Part shown: piece after piece, positions 6,171-12,882 of the stretch
Position numbering within the stretch: the stretch's first letter is position 1
Layout of the letters: the number at the start of each line of letters is the position of its first letter
NCBI GenBank assembly: GCA_903821905.1
Contig: CAIJMQ010000075.1
Span: 1-13,290, forward strand
Reading direction: 5' to 3'
Origin: an uncultured bacterium
Lineage (GTDB): Bacteria > CAIJMQ01
DNA length: 13,290 nt
Notes under the pieces: generated by a model
Seen by the model: the letters and a program-made list of their open reading frames with translations, nothing else
The model's database searches: none
Told to the model about the DNA's origin: nothing
Position numbers and translations under genes: made by a program

Positions 6171-6863
6171 ATGCGTTTAAGTAGAACGTTAGGATTAGCT
6201 TTGATTCTTTCTGTTGGTTGGCATCTCTTCTGGGGCTTATTCTTTGATTTATCCTTGGAAGAGAAAGCTGTAAATTCTGGCGGTAAGATTATTCCTGTTG
6301 TATATTATGTCGGTAAAAGTTTAGCCCCCAAGGGCAGGACAATGCGTGAAGCCGGAACAAGTTCTAGCTTTTCACAACTTACTCTACCTAAAACAAGTCT
6401 TATACAGCCTCCTATCCCCTCCAATAAACTTCCGCAAGTAGATAAAGAAACGTTGGATAAAAAAGCTAAGGAAATAGCAGAATATAAAACGGAAATATCT
6501 TTGAATAAAAAACTTGAGCCAAAGGAGGAAAGAAAATTTCTTCCTAACTGGATTCTACCTAAAAAGCCATCGAATGAAAAAGAAGATCCGATTCAATGGC
6601 AAACAGAAAAAAGAGAAGTTGTTCAAAGTTATTATCCCCCCTACCCCGATTGGGCTGAAGAAGCAGGAATAATTTCAAACGTGACATTACAAATAAAAGT
6701 ATCAAAACAAGGCGATGTTATATACATTCAGATAGAAAGGTCATCAGGTGAAACAAAGCTAGATCTTTTGGCTATGGATTACTTGAGGAGATGGAAATTC
6801 TTACCGTCCAGTAAAGATATTGTATCTACAGGTTCAATTACGATAGAATTCGGGAGAAAATAA
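6171..6863 (+). CDS. TonB-like protein (TonB C-terminal domain)
   Basis: A 230-residue protein with TonB architecture. A short N-terminus and one membrane helix (about 8-27, LGLALILSVGWHLFWGLFF) precede a Lys/Pro/Glu-rich periplasmic linker (about 45-150). A C-terminal TonB domain (about 154-230) follows: YPPYPDWAEEAGIISNVTLQIKV, then DVIYIQIERSSG, LDLLAMDYLRRWKF and a final TIEFG strand. TonB couples inner-membrane energy to outer-membrane transporters. No exbB or exbD lies here, so the protein could also be a TonB-domain scaffold. The ATG is only 5 nt after the tRNA-Glu CCA and has no Shine-Dalgarno sequence. The stop codon overlaps the next start by one base (taATG), indicating co-translation with the kinase. 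Confidence 0.85.
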   Translation: MRLSRTLGLALILSVGWHLFWGLFFDLSLEEKAVNSGGKIIPVVYYVGKSLAPKGRTMREAGTSSSFSQLTLPKTSLIQPPIPSNKLPQVDKETLDKKAKEIAEYKTEISLNKKLEPKEERKFLPNWILPKKPSNEKEDPIQWQTEKREVVQSYYPPYPDWAEEAGIISNVTLQIKVSKQGDVIYIQIERSSGETKLDLLAMDYLRRWKFLPSSKDIVSTGSITIEFGRK

Positions 6864-7771
6864 TGAACAAATGGGTAATAATTTTTGGCTCTTTAGCATT
6901 GGACAGCGTAGAGACACCCTTCGGGAAAAGGAAGAATATTCTCGGCGGATCAGCTACACATGCGGCTTTATCAGCAAGTTATTTTACAACCCCCGTAATA
7001 ATTTCTGCTGTAGGTGAAGATTTTCCTCATAAGCACACTCAATTTTTAAAGAAAAACAGAATAAACTTAAATAATGTTGAAGTTAAAAAAGGAAAAACTT
7101 TTTCTTGGGAGGCAAGGTATGGAGACAATCCCAACGAAAGAGAGGTCTTATCCACCCGGGTGAATGTACTGGCAGATTATTCTCCCTTTCTTTTACCGGA
7201 ACACAGGAAAATCAAATATGTATTCCTAGCTAATAATCCTCCTGCTTCTCAAATGCTCCTTCTTAACCAGCTCACATCTACTGAACTTGTCGTGTGGGAT
7301 ACGATGACATACTGGATAGACAGATTCCCAAAGGAGATACTCGAAATTCTTCCAAGAGTTGATATTGCTCTTTTTAATGATTCCGAAGCAAGACATTTCT
7401 CTGGAGAAACAAACCTCACTAAAGCAGGCAAAAAAATCTTGGCAAAAGGCGTTAAAAAAGGAGTAGTAATTAAAAAGGGTGAACATGGAGCTTTTCTATT
7501 TACCAAATCATTTATTCTGCATTTACCTGCCTATCCATTGGAAGAAGTAAAAGACCCAACAGGAGCAGGAGATAGCTTCGCAGGTGGTCTAATTGGTTAC
7601 TTAGCTAAAATGGGTAAGGTAAACGATGAAAATTTGAAGAGGGGTATGGCGTATGGTACAATCATGGCATCTTTGACCGTCGAAGAATTCGGTACAGATA
7701 GATTTAAAAAAGTGACAAAGAAAGAGATTGACAAAAGATTCGAAGAACTTAAAAAAATCATCCATTTTTAA
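6863..7771 (+). CDS. PfkB-family carbohydrate/nucleoside kinase
   Basis: A ribokinase-fold kinase of 302 residues, the family's normal length. The N-terminal glycine motif GGSATHAALSASY (28-40) belongs to PfkB signature 1. The C-terminal signature DPTGAGDSFAGGLIGYLA (231-248) contains the anion hole and the catalytic base D237. N172 in LFNDSEARHFSG and VVIKKGEHGAFLF (201-213) are also family positions. The phosphate acceptor (sugar, nucleoside or other alcohol) cannot be told from sequence; GSLALDSVETPFG differs from classical ribokinase or fructokinase starts. GGGAG lies 6 nt before the ATG, inside the end of the TonB-like gene. tRNA-Gly follows after 69 bp in which I see no clear terminator. 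Confidence 0.9.
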   Translation: MNKWVIIFGSLALDSVETPFGKRKNILGGSATHAALSASYFTTPVIISAVGEDFPHKHTQFLKKNRINLNNVEVKKGKTFSWEARYGDNPNEREVLSTRVNVLADYSPFLLPEHRKIKYVFLANNPPASQMLLLNQLTSTELVVWDTMTYWIDRFPKEILEILPRVDIALFNDSEARHFSGETNLTKAGKKILAKGVKKGVVIKKGEHGAFLFTKSFILHLPAYPLEEVKDPTGAGDSFAGGLIGYLAKMGKVNDENLKRGMAYGTIMASLTVEEFGTDRFKKVTKKEIDKRFEELKKIIHF

Positions 7772-7840
7772 AAAATTTACCTCTAATTATTATAGATTCT
7801 TTAATAGGCTTAGTAAGAATGTATTAGAAGCAAATATAGT

Positions 7841-7912
7841 GCGGGTGTAGTTCAATGGTAGAGCGCAAGCTTCCCAAGCTTGATGTTGGGGGTTCGAATC
7901 CCCTCGCCCGCT
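7841..7912 (+). tRNA. tRNA-Gly (anticodon CCC)
   Basis: A 72-nt cloverleaf. Acceptor GCGGGTG pairs with CGCCCGC (one T-G). The D arm is GTTC/GAGC with loop AATGGTA. The anticodon stem CAAGC/GCTTG carries the loop TTCCCAA (anticodon CCC, reads GGG). The T arm GGGGG-TTCGAAT-CCCCT closes with a G-T pair. Discriminator T is usual for bacterial tRNA-Gly. No CCA is encoded. The next protein gene starts 6 nt after the 3' end. Confidence 0.95.
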
Positions 7913-7918
7913 CTGAAA

Positions 7919-8569
7919 ATGAAAAAAGCATTATATCTTTTAATTATCGTTTTTCTTGCTGGTTGCGCAAGAACAGTTTACAGACCAACGGCTTTACCTT
8001 CCACACGTCCACAAGGCATATATCATAGAGTGATACAGGGAGAAACTATTTGGAGAATTGCTAGGAATTATGGAGCAGATGTAGAAGATATCAAATCTTA
8101 TAATAATATTAGAGATGTTGAGAATTTAGATATTGGAACTATAATTTTTATCCCTGGACCCAAAGAAAGAATTCCCATCTATTCCTCTTATGAAATAGGC
8201 AAAGAAGGTTTTACTTGGCCTGCAAAGGGTAGGATAGTATCAGATTTCGATTTTGGTGAAGGGGGCACATCTAAAGGAATAAATGTTGCCTTGCCATTTG
8301 GGAGTAAAGTGAGAGCCTCAAAAGAAGGTATAGTTACATACTCGGATGTTCTTAGGGGTTATGGTAAAGTTATCATTATTGATCATAAGAATGGATTTTC
8401 TACTGTCTATGCACACAATTCACAACTCTTGGTTAAGGAAAACAGTTCTGTAAAAACAGGGGAAGTGATAGCTCTATCTGGTGATTCCGGGAATTGTGAG
8501 AATCCTTTGCTGCATTTTGAGATAAGAAAAGGGGAAATACCTGAAAACCCTCTCAGCTATCTTCCTTAA
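7919..8569 (+). CDS. LysM-LytM lipoprotein, NlpD/EnvC-like and probably non-catalytic
   Basis: A 216-residue predicted lipoprotein. The signal peptide MKKALYLLIIVFLAGC has its lipobox Cys at 16. One LysM peptidoglycan-binding domain (about 34-79, YHRVIQGETIWRIARNYG to IIFIP) is followed by an M23/LytM fold (about 98-212). In catalytic M23 peptidases the zinc ligands are HxxxD and the second His of HxH. Here these positions read SKGIN (118-122) and LLH (197-199), so two ligands and the catalytic His are replaced. E. coli NlpD and EnvC have the same kind of loss and activate cell-wall amidases without cutting, so an activator role in cell separation is likely. An in-frame reading from 7880 would start inside tRNA-Gly. 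The ATG at 7919 opens the signal peptide, with no Shine-Dalgarno sequence. Confidence 0.88.
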   Translation: MKKALYLLIIVFLAGCARTVYRPTALPSTRPQGIYHRVIQGETIWRIARNYGADVEDIKSYNNIRDVENLDIGTIIFIPGPKERIPIYSSYEIGKEGFTWPAKGRIVSDFDFGEGGTSKGINVALPFGSKVRASKEGIVTYSDVLRGYGKVIIIDHKNGFSTVYAHNSQLLVKENSSVKTGEVIALSGDSGNCENPLLHFEIRKGEIPENPLSYLP

Positions 8570-8585
8570 TGTATCTTAATATATA

Positions 8586-9587
8586 ATGATAAATAAACTA
8601 TTGAAAACAATGAAAAGACTAGGTATCACCATATTCTTTATTAGCATCTATTATGCTTTATTTGTTAGTGGATTATTTGCTTACTGGGAATGGTCACCTG
8701 AAACTGGCAAATGGACAAATCCCAAATATTATATTGGAGCAACTTCCGCCGAACAGTGGAAAATAGCGACAAACGTTTATAAAACTGGGGATTACGAGAA
8801 AGCTTTAAGAGAATTCAAAAAAGTATTGGAATATTTCCCTACCAGCACAGAAGCATCAGAAGCACAGTTTATGGTAGGAGATTGTTATGAAAAACTATTG
8901 CTTCCTTATGAAGCTTGCCAGAGTTATCAAGAAGTAATTGATAAATATCCCTCTACGGGCAGATTGAAAGAGATTGTTGAACGACAGAAAAAGATTGCCG
9001 ACTATTTTTATAATTATCAATCTGATGGGTCAATAAAAGAAAAAGCGGAAGGGCTATTTACAATGAGCAAATGGGAAAAAGCTGCCAATATTTACCAAAT
9101 GGCAATTAAAAATTATCCTTATTACGAAAAAGCCGATGAAGTCCAATATAGAATAGCTGACTGCTATATGCAAATGGGGAAATATGATACAGCAATGGCA
9201 GAATTTGAAAAACTTTCTTCACAATACTTAGATTCTCCCTGGATTGATAATGCTGAATACCAAAAAGCAATTTGCTCGCTAAATGAATCAATAAAATTTC
9301 CCAACAGCGAACAAATTTTTGAAAAAGCTATAAAAAGTTTCGAAGAATTTATCAAGAAATATCCTGATAGCGAATTTGTCGATAAAGCTAAAAAAGAACT
9401 TAACAAGTTAGAAGAAAGAAAAAGTGAAAGAGTTTATGAAATTGCTAAATTTTATGAAAAAAGCGGAGATCTGGGTTCAGCAAAAATATATTATAAGCAA
9501 GTCATTGAGCAATTCCCAAACTCAGTGTGGGCGACTACTTCTAAATCCCGCCTAAATAGTATTACCAAGAATGAAAACCAAAATTAG
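8586..9587 (+). CDS. BamD-like TPR periplasmic protein
   Basis: A 333-residue exported protein made mainly of TPR helices, with repeats at about 56-89, 93-122, 151-184, 187-218, 246-275 and 282-312. Each has the form A..Y..GDY..A...F..v...yP.s..a..A. Together with the following lptE this suggests a BamD/YbgF-type envelope assembly factor. The signal segment is hydrophobic (about 12-31) but lacks a lipobox Cys: cleavage would fall near VSGLFA, followed by the aromatic WEWSPETGKW motif. It therefore differs from proteobacterial BamD, which is a lipoprotein. A start at M9 (8610) would give a neater signal peptide. No Shine-Dalgarno sequence is seen for either. The gene follows the LysM lipoprotein by 16 bp and its 3' end overlaps lptE by 17 bp. 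Confidence 0.78.
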   Translation: MINKLLKTMKRLGITIFFISIYYALFVSGLFAYWEWSPETGKWTNPKYYIGATSAEQWKIATNVYKTGDYEKALREFKKVLEYFPTSTEASEAQFMVGDCYEKLLLPYEACQSYQEVIDKYPSTGRLKEIVERQKKIADYFYNYQSDGSIKEKAEGLFTMSKWEKAANIYQMAIKNYPYYEKADEVQYRIADCYMQMGKYDTAMAEFEKLSSQYLDSPWIDNAEYQKAICSLNESIKFPNSEQIFEKAIKSFEEFIKKYPDSEFVDKAKKELNKLEERKSERVYEIAKFYEKSGDLGSAKIYYKQVIEQFPNSVWATTSKSRLNSITKNENQN

Positions 9588-10095
9588 GAAAACTACTTAT
9601 TCGTTTTTACTAATATTTTCTTTTTTCTCCATATTTTGTTTGGCTGGTTGTGGTTACAAGCCATTCTCTCCAATAAGAGAAGATATAAAAAACATTTATA
9701 TACCTACCTTTAAAAATTTAACTTATTATCCTAATATTTCCGCTGCAATCACTGATGCATTAAGAAGAGAAATCATACTTGATGGTACATTCAACCTTCG
9801 AGAAGAAAAAGATTCTCAAGCAATGTTAAGCGGTGAAGTAACACGCTTCACGATATCCCCTTTAATTTATGATAAAGAAGAAAATATTATAGGAGGAAGC
9901 TTAACCATAGAAATTAGGATTCGCCTTGTGTCTATACCTGAGAAAAAGATATTATGGAAAGAAGAATTAAAAGAAAGCGAATCAGTAAACTATTTTCTCG
10001 CCGGGAATTTAGCAAAAACAGAAGATGAAGTAACAAATTGGGTAGCTGAAAAAATGGCTCGTAGAATAGTTGAAAGAATTACAGAGTCCTGGTAG
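9571..10095 (+). CDS. lptE: LPS-assembly lipoprotein LptE-like
   Basis: A 174-residue lipoprotein matching the LptE family, which plugs the LptD barrel and helps insert LPS in the outer leaflet. The signal peptide ends LAGC with Cys27, followed by the typical CGYKPFSP. Family-like stretches are IYIPTFKNLTYYPNISAAITDALRREI and LDGTFNLREEKDSQAMLSGEV. After these come two beta-rich segments (RFTISPLIYD; SLTIEIRIRL) and a C-terminal helix (VTNWVAEKMARRIVERI). The first 17 bp overlap the 3' end of the TPR gene and holA follows after 3 bp, as in the lptE-holA order of many Gram-negative bacteria. Its presence implies an LPS-containing outer membrane. lptD is not in the window. Confidence 0.88.
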   Translation: MKTKIRKTTYSFLLIFSFFSIFCLAGCGYKPFSPIREDIKNIYIPTFKNLTYYPNISAAITDALRREIILDGTFNLREEKDSQAMLSGEVTRFTISPLIYDKEENIIGGSLTIEIRIRLVSIPEKKILWKEELKESESVNYFLAGNLAKTEDEVTNWVAEKMARRIVERITESW

Positions 10096-10098
10096 AAA

Positions 10099-11073
10099 AT
10101 GAAAATAGAAAAATTTTTAGAAGATTTTGAGAACAGAGAATTTGCAAAAGTATATTTTTTGGAAGGCAAAGAAGAAGCATTTAAAAATGAATTTTTACAA
10201 AGTTTAAAGAAAAAAATAATATATCCAGAATTCAACTGGGAAAATTACTACGCTGAAGAACTGGATTCTTCTATGCTTTTTCATTCTCTTTTCTCGCTGC
10301 CTTTTTTATCACAATTAAAAGTTATTGTTATAAAAAATGCCGGAGATTTACCGTCAAGAATAATATCGCAGTTGAGTGAAACTGTAAATAAAATACCTTC
10401 TACAAATTGTTTAATTCTTTCCGACAGTAATAAACTTTCAGCACAAACTGAACAGTCTATCAGTAAAATTGGGAAACTAATTAACTTTGGAAAACTAACT
10501 CGATATCAACTAAAAGACTGGGTTATCAAACGCCTTAAAGAAGATAATAAAATCATGGATTCCGAAGCAATTGCCATCCTTTTGGAAAATACTAACGGGA
10601 ATCTTTCTATTATTGCACGAGAACTGGACAAATTAGTCCTATATACGGGAGAAAATAAAAATATAGGACTAAAAGACATAGAAAAAGCTGGGATAAACAC
10701 CAAAACATATACTGTATACGAATTAGTAGACAAGATAAGTGAAAAAAACACTAAGGATAGTTTAAATATTTTAAGAAATCTTTTAATGTCAGAAATCTCC
10801 CCTCAGCAAATTATCGGAATGCTTAGATGGCAATTCTCAAAACTATGGGAAGTAAAAGCCTTTATTTCCAATGGAATTTCTTCTTATACAGCTTTAGGAA
10901 AAGCTAATATTCCATTCTTTAAGAGAAAGTATTTTATTACTCAGATAAATAACTTTAGTTGGGAAGAATTAAAGGAGTGCTTTAACCTCCTTCTTGACAC
11001 AGATATTCAGATAAAAAGAGGAGCTCAAACAACCTTGAGCTTAGAATTACTGCTTTTTAGACTTACCAGATAA
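10099..11073 (+). CDS. holA: DNA polymerase III subunit delta
   Basis: The clamp-loader delta subunit, which opens the sliding clamp. The 324 residues are the expected size. The N-terminal AAA+-like fold (KVYFLEGKEEAFKNEFLQSLKKKI) is degenerate, as usual for delta. RYQLKDWVIKRLKEDN (about 135-150) and LLENTNGNLSIIARELDKLVLY (about 162-183) are family-typical. The C-terminal collar domain contains SPQQIIGMLRWQFSKLWEVK and ends TDIQIKRGAQTTLSLELLLFRL. It begins 3 bp after lptE without a strong Shine-Dalgarno sequence, so coupling is likely. Its last 27 bp overlap the 3' end of rpsT on the other strand, and both genes use the same codon boundaries there. Confidence 0.93.
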   Translation: MKIEKFLEDFENREFAKVYFLEGKEEAFKNEFLQSLKKKIIYPEFNWENYYAEELDSSMLFHSLFSLPFLSQLKVIVIKNAGDLPSRIISQLSETVNKIPSTNCLILSDSNKLSAQTEQSISKIGKLINFGKLTRYQLKDWVIKRLKEDNKIMDSEAIAILLENTNGNLSIIARELDKLVLYTGENKNIGLKDIEKAGINTKTYTVYELVDKISEKNTKDSLNILRNLLMSEISPQQIIGMLRWQFSKLWEVKAFISNGISSYTALGKANIPFFKRKYFITQINNFSWEELKECFNLLLDTDIQIKRGAQTTLSLELLLFRLTR

Positions 11074-11331
11074 GTAATTGTTTATCCTTTTGTTAATCAG
11101 AGATTTCTTTCTTCCAGCAGTGTTTTTATGAATAACATTCTTAGAAGCAGCTTTATCTATTAAAGAAATTACCCTTTTGAGAAGAGCACTTAATTCTTCT
11201 TTGTTTTTTTTCTCATTAATAGCAAGTTCAAGCTTCTTAACAGCTGTTTTAAAAGCTTTTGATACTTTCTTATTCCTAAGATTTCTTTCTTTTGTCTGTC
11301 TTGCTTTTTTTAATGCTGGTTTTTTGGCCAT
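11047..11331 (-). CDS. rpsT: 30S ribosomal protein S20
   Basis: A 94-residue, very basic, all-helical ribosomal protein that binds 16S rRNA early in 30S assembly. The N-terminus MAKKPALKKARQTKERNLRNK is the S20 signature. SKAFKTAVKKLE is typical, as is the C-terminal IDKAASKNVIHKNTAGRKKSLINKRIN, with the conserved HKN.A.RKKS block. A strong promoter (TTGACA, 17 bp, TAACAT) gives a leader of about 26 nt. That leader is AT-rich and has no Shine-Dalgarno sequence. The gene is convergent with holA with a 27-bp tail overlap, so termination of both transcripts must occur within the opposite gene. Confidence 0.97.
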   Translation of the reverse strand: MAKKPALKKARQTKERNLRNKKVSKAFKTAVKKLELAINEKKNKEELSALLKRVISLIDKAASKNVIHKNTAGRKKSLINKRINNYLSGKSKKQ

Positions 11332-11363
11332 TTTAAAAATATATTAAGTTATTTTAGGGATGT

Positions 11364-11392
11364 ATGTTACTATATTATTTTATTTATGTCAA
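11364..11392 (-). promoter_or_regulatory. rpsT: rpsT promoter
   Basis: The minus strand has a perfect -35 TTGACA (11387-11392), a 17-bp AT-rich spacer and TAACAT (11364-11369, 4 of 6 to TATAAT). The predicted start is near 11357. It lies between the secretin gene and rpsT and gives rpsT its own expression, independent of the pilus-type operon upstream. Confidence 0.72.
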
Positions 11393-11440
11393 TAACATCT
11401 AAACTGGGGAGAGACAAGTTTATTTACTCTACATTTAAAA

Positions 11441-12865
11441 CTATTTATACATCAGGTAGCCTTTATTCCCACCTTTCTTGGTATCTGTAGTACCCATCTT
11501 TTCCATTCTCTCTATTGTTGCTTTGTCTTCTTTGACTATATTTGCTGCTTTTTCTTCAGTAAGTATTATCGGCGATATAAAAACTACTAAATCAGTGCTT
11601 ACTTCTTTTTCATAATTATACCGAAATAGAAGTCCAACCAGTGGTATGCTACCCAGGAAAGGGACTTTAGTTATTGTTTTAGTAGTGTCTCTACGTAGTA
11701 ATCCTCCTATTACAGCTGTTCCTTCGTCTTTTACTTTTATAATTGTTTTAGCTGAACGTTTTGTAGTATTTACCACGTTATCAAAGACAAGAGATTCCTC
11801 AGCAGAACTTACCGAGGGTTCTATTTCTAAAATTACATCGCCCTCATCGGTAATATGAGGAGTAGTAGTCATTTCTACCCCAATGTCACCATATAAAGGT
11901 TCCGTACTTACTATGTTACCTGCATCATCATAAGTAGTTTTTAGAGCCATTGCTATATGATTAGTAATATTGATATTTGCGGAATGGTCATTTTGGACAG
12001 CGATTCTGGGATTAGCCAATATCTTGGCTAATCCTTTTGTCTCCAATGCATGGAGAGTAACACTTAAATCAGCAAAAGAAATATTACCAAAAGTAAAAGT
12101 GGGGACTTGTCCTCCAGTAGAAAGCAAACCACCTGTATTATTATAAACCTGTCGTAATTTGTTCTCCACCGTCCCTTTGTCTGTATAAAAGGGGAAGGTA
12201 GTCTGTTGACTTGCTCCTGAAGCGCTAACATCCCCACCCCATTCAACACCGAGTTCTTTCTCGGCATCTGTAGATAACTCCACTATATCTGCGCGGATTA
12301 ATACTTGAGTTAAAGAATGATCCAATTTCTCTATTAAAATTTTTACTTCTTCTATATTTTTCGGCAAATCCCTAATAATTACTGTGTTTGTTCGCTCATC
12401 AATACTTACTTGACCATTGGAAGAAAGATTGCTTTTGATTATTTCTCCTATATCCTTTGCCTTTGCATATTTTAAAACCACTGCCTCAATTTCAAGGGGT
12501 AAAGCTTCACGCATAACTTCAATAATATATATGTCCGTATTTTTTTTGCGGGTGTAATCTAAACCATGCATACTCAAAATAGCATCAAGTGCATCTTCAC
12601 CTCTTACATCAGGCAAATATATTGAAATTACCTTTTCTGCTAAATCCGGTCTAATAACAAATTTCATACCCGTTTTTTCCGTTATTAATCGCAATGCTTC
12701 CTCTAATGTGACATTTTTCAAATCTAGAGTAACCATTGTTTCGGGAGATAGCTCAATTTTAGTTTCAGACGTCGGTACAACTTCAATTTTTTCTTGAGTC
12801 TGCGCAAAAATTTCGGAACAGATTAACATGAGACCTATAAATACTAACAGGGGTAATTTATTCAT
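11441..12865 (-). CDS. PilQ/GspD-family secretin (short form)
   Basis: An outer-membrane secretin, the gated channel of type IV pilus or type II secretion systems. The 474 residues start with a signal peptide (about 1-21, cleaved near FAQ). An STN/secretin short domain (about 45-95, LDLKNVTLEEALRLI) is followed by a NolW-type N domain (about 125-190, ending RTNTVIIRDLPKNIEEVKILIEKLD). The secretin barrel (about 265-436) has ALETKGLAKILANPRI, GVEMTTTPHI and VPFLGSIPLVGLLFRY, then TDLVVFISPIIL. The STN domain and PilP-like neighbour favour PilQ. No AMIN domains are present, so it is shorter than proteobacterial PilQ. GGAGG lies 9 nt before the ATG, close after the upstream gene's stop. The tail (from about 437) is Lys/Glu-rich and not typical. 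Confidence 0.9.
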   Translation of the reverse strand: MNKLPLLVFIGLMLICSEIFAQTQEKIEVVPTSETKIELSPETMVTLDLKNVTLEEALRLITEKTGMKFVIRPDLAEKVISIYLPDVRGEDALDAILSMHGLDYTRKKNTDIYIIEVMREALPLEIEAVVLKYAKAKDIGEIIKSNLSSNGQVSIDERTNTVIIRDLPKNIEEVKILIEKLDHSLTQVLIRADIVELSTDAEKELGVEWGGDVSASGASQQTTFPFYTDKGTVENKLRQVYNNTGGLLSTGGQVPTFTFGNISFADLSVTLHALETKGLAKILANPRIAVQNDHSANINITNHIAMALKTTYDDAGNIVSTEPLYGDIGVEMTTTPHITDEGDVILEIEPSVSSAEESLVFDNVVNTTKRSAKTIIKVKDEGTAVIGGLLRRDTTKTITKVPFLGSIPLVGLLFRYNYEKEVSTDLVVFISPIILTEEKAANIVKEDKATIERMEKMGTTDTKKGGNKGYLMYK

Positions 12866-12882
12866 ATTGCAAGTCCTCCATT

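Noticed and set aside
7880-7918. Start of the LysM-LytM gene inside tRNA-Gly
   Set aside because: The first 13 codons are tRNA sequence and its immediate flank. The signal peptide begins exactly at the ATG at 7919.
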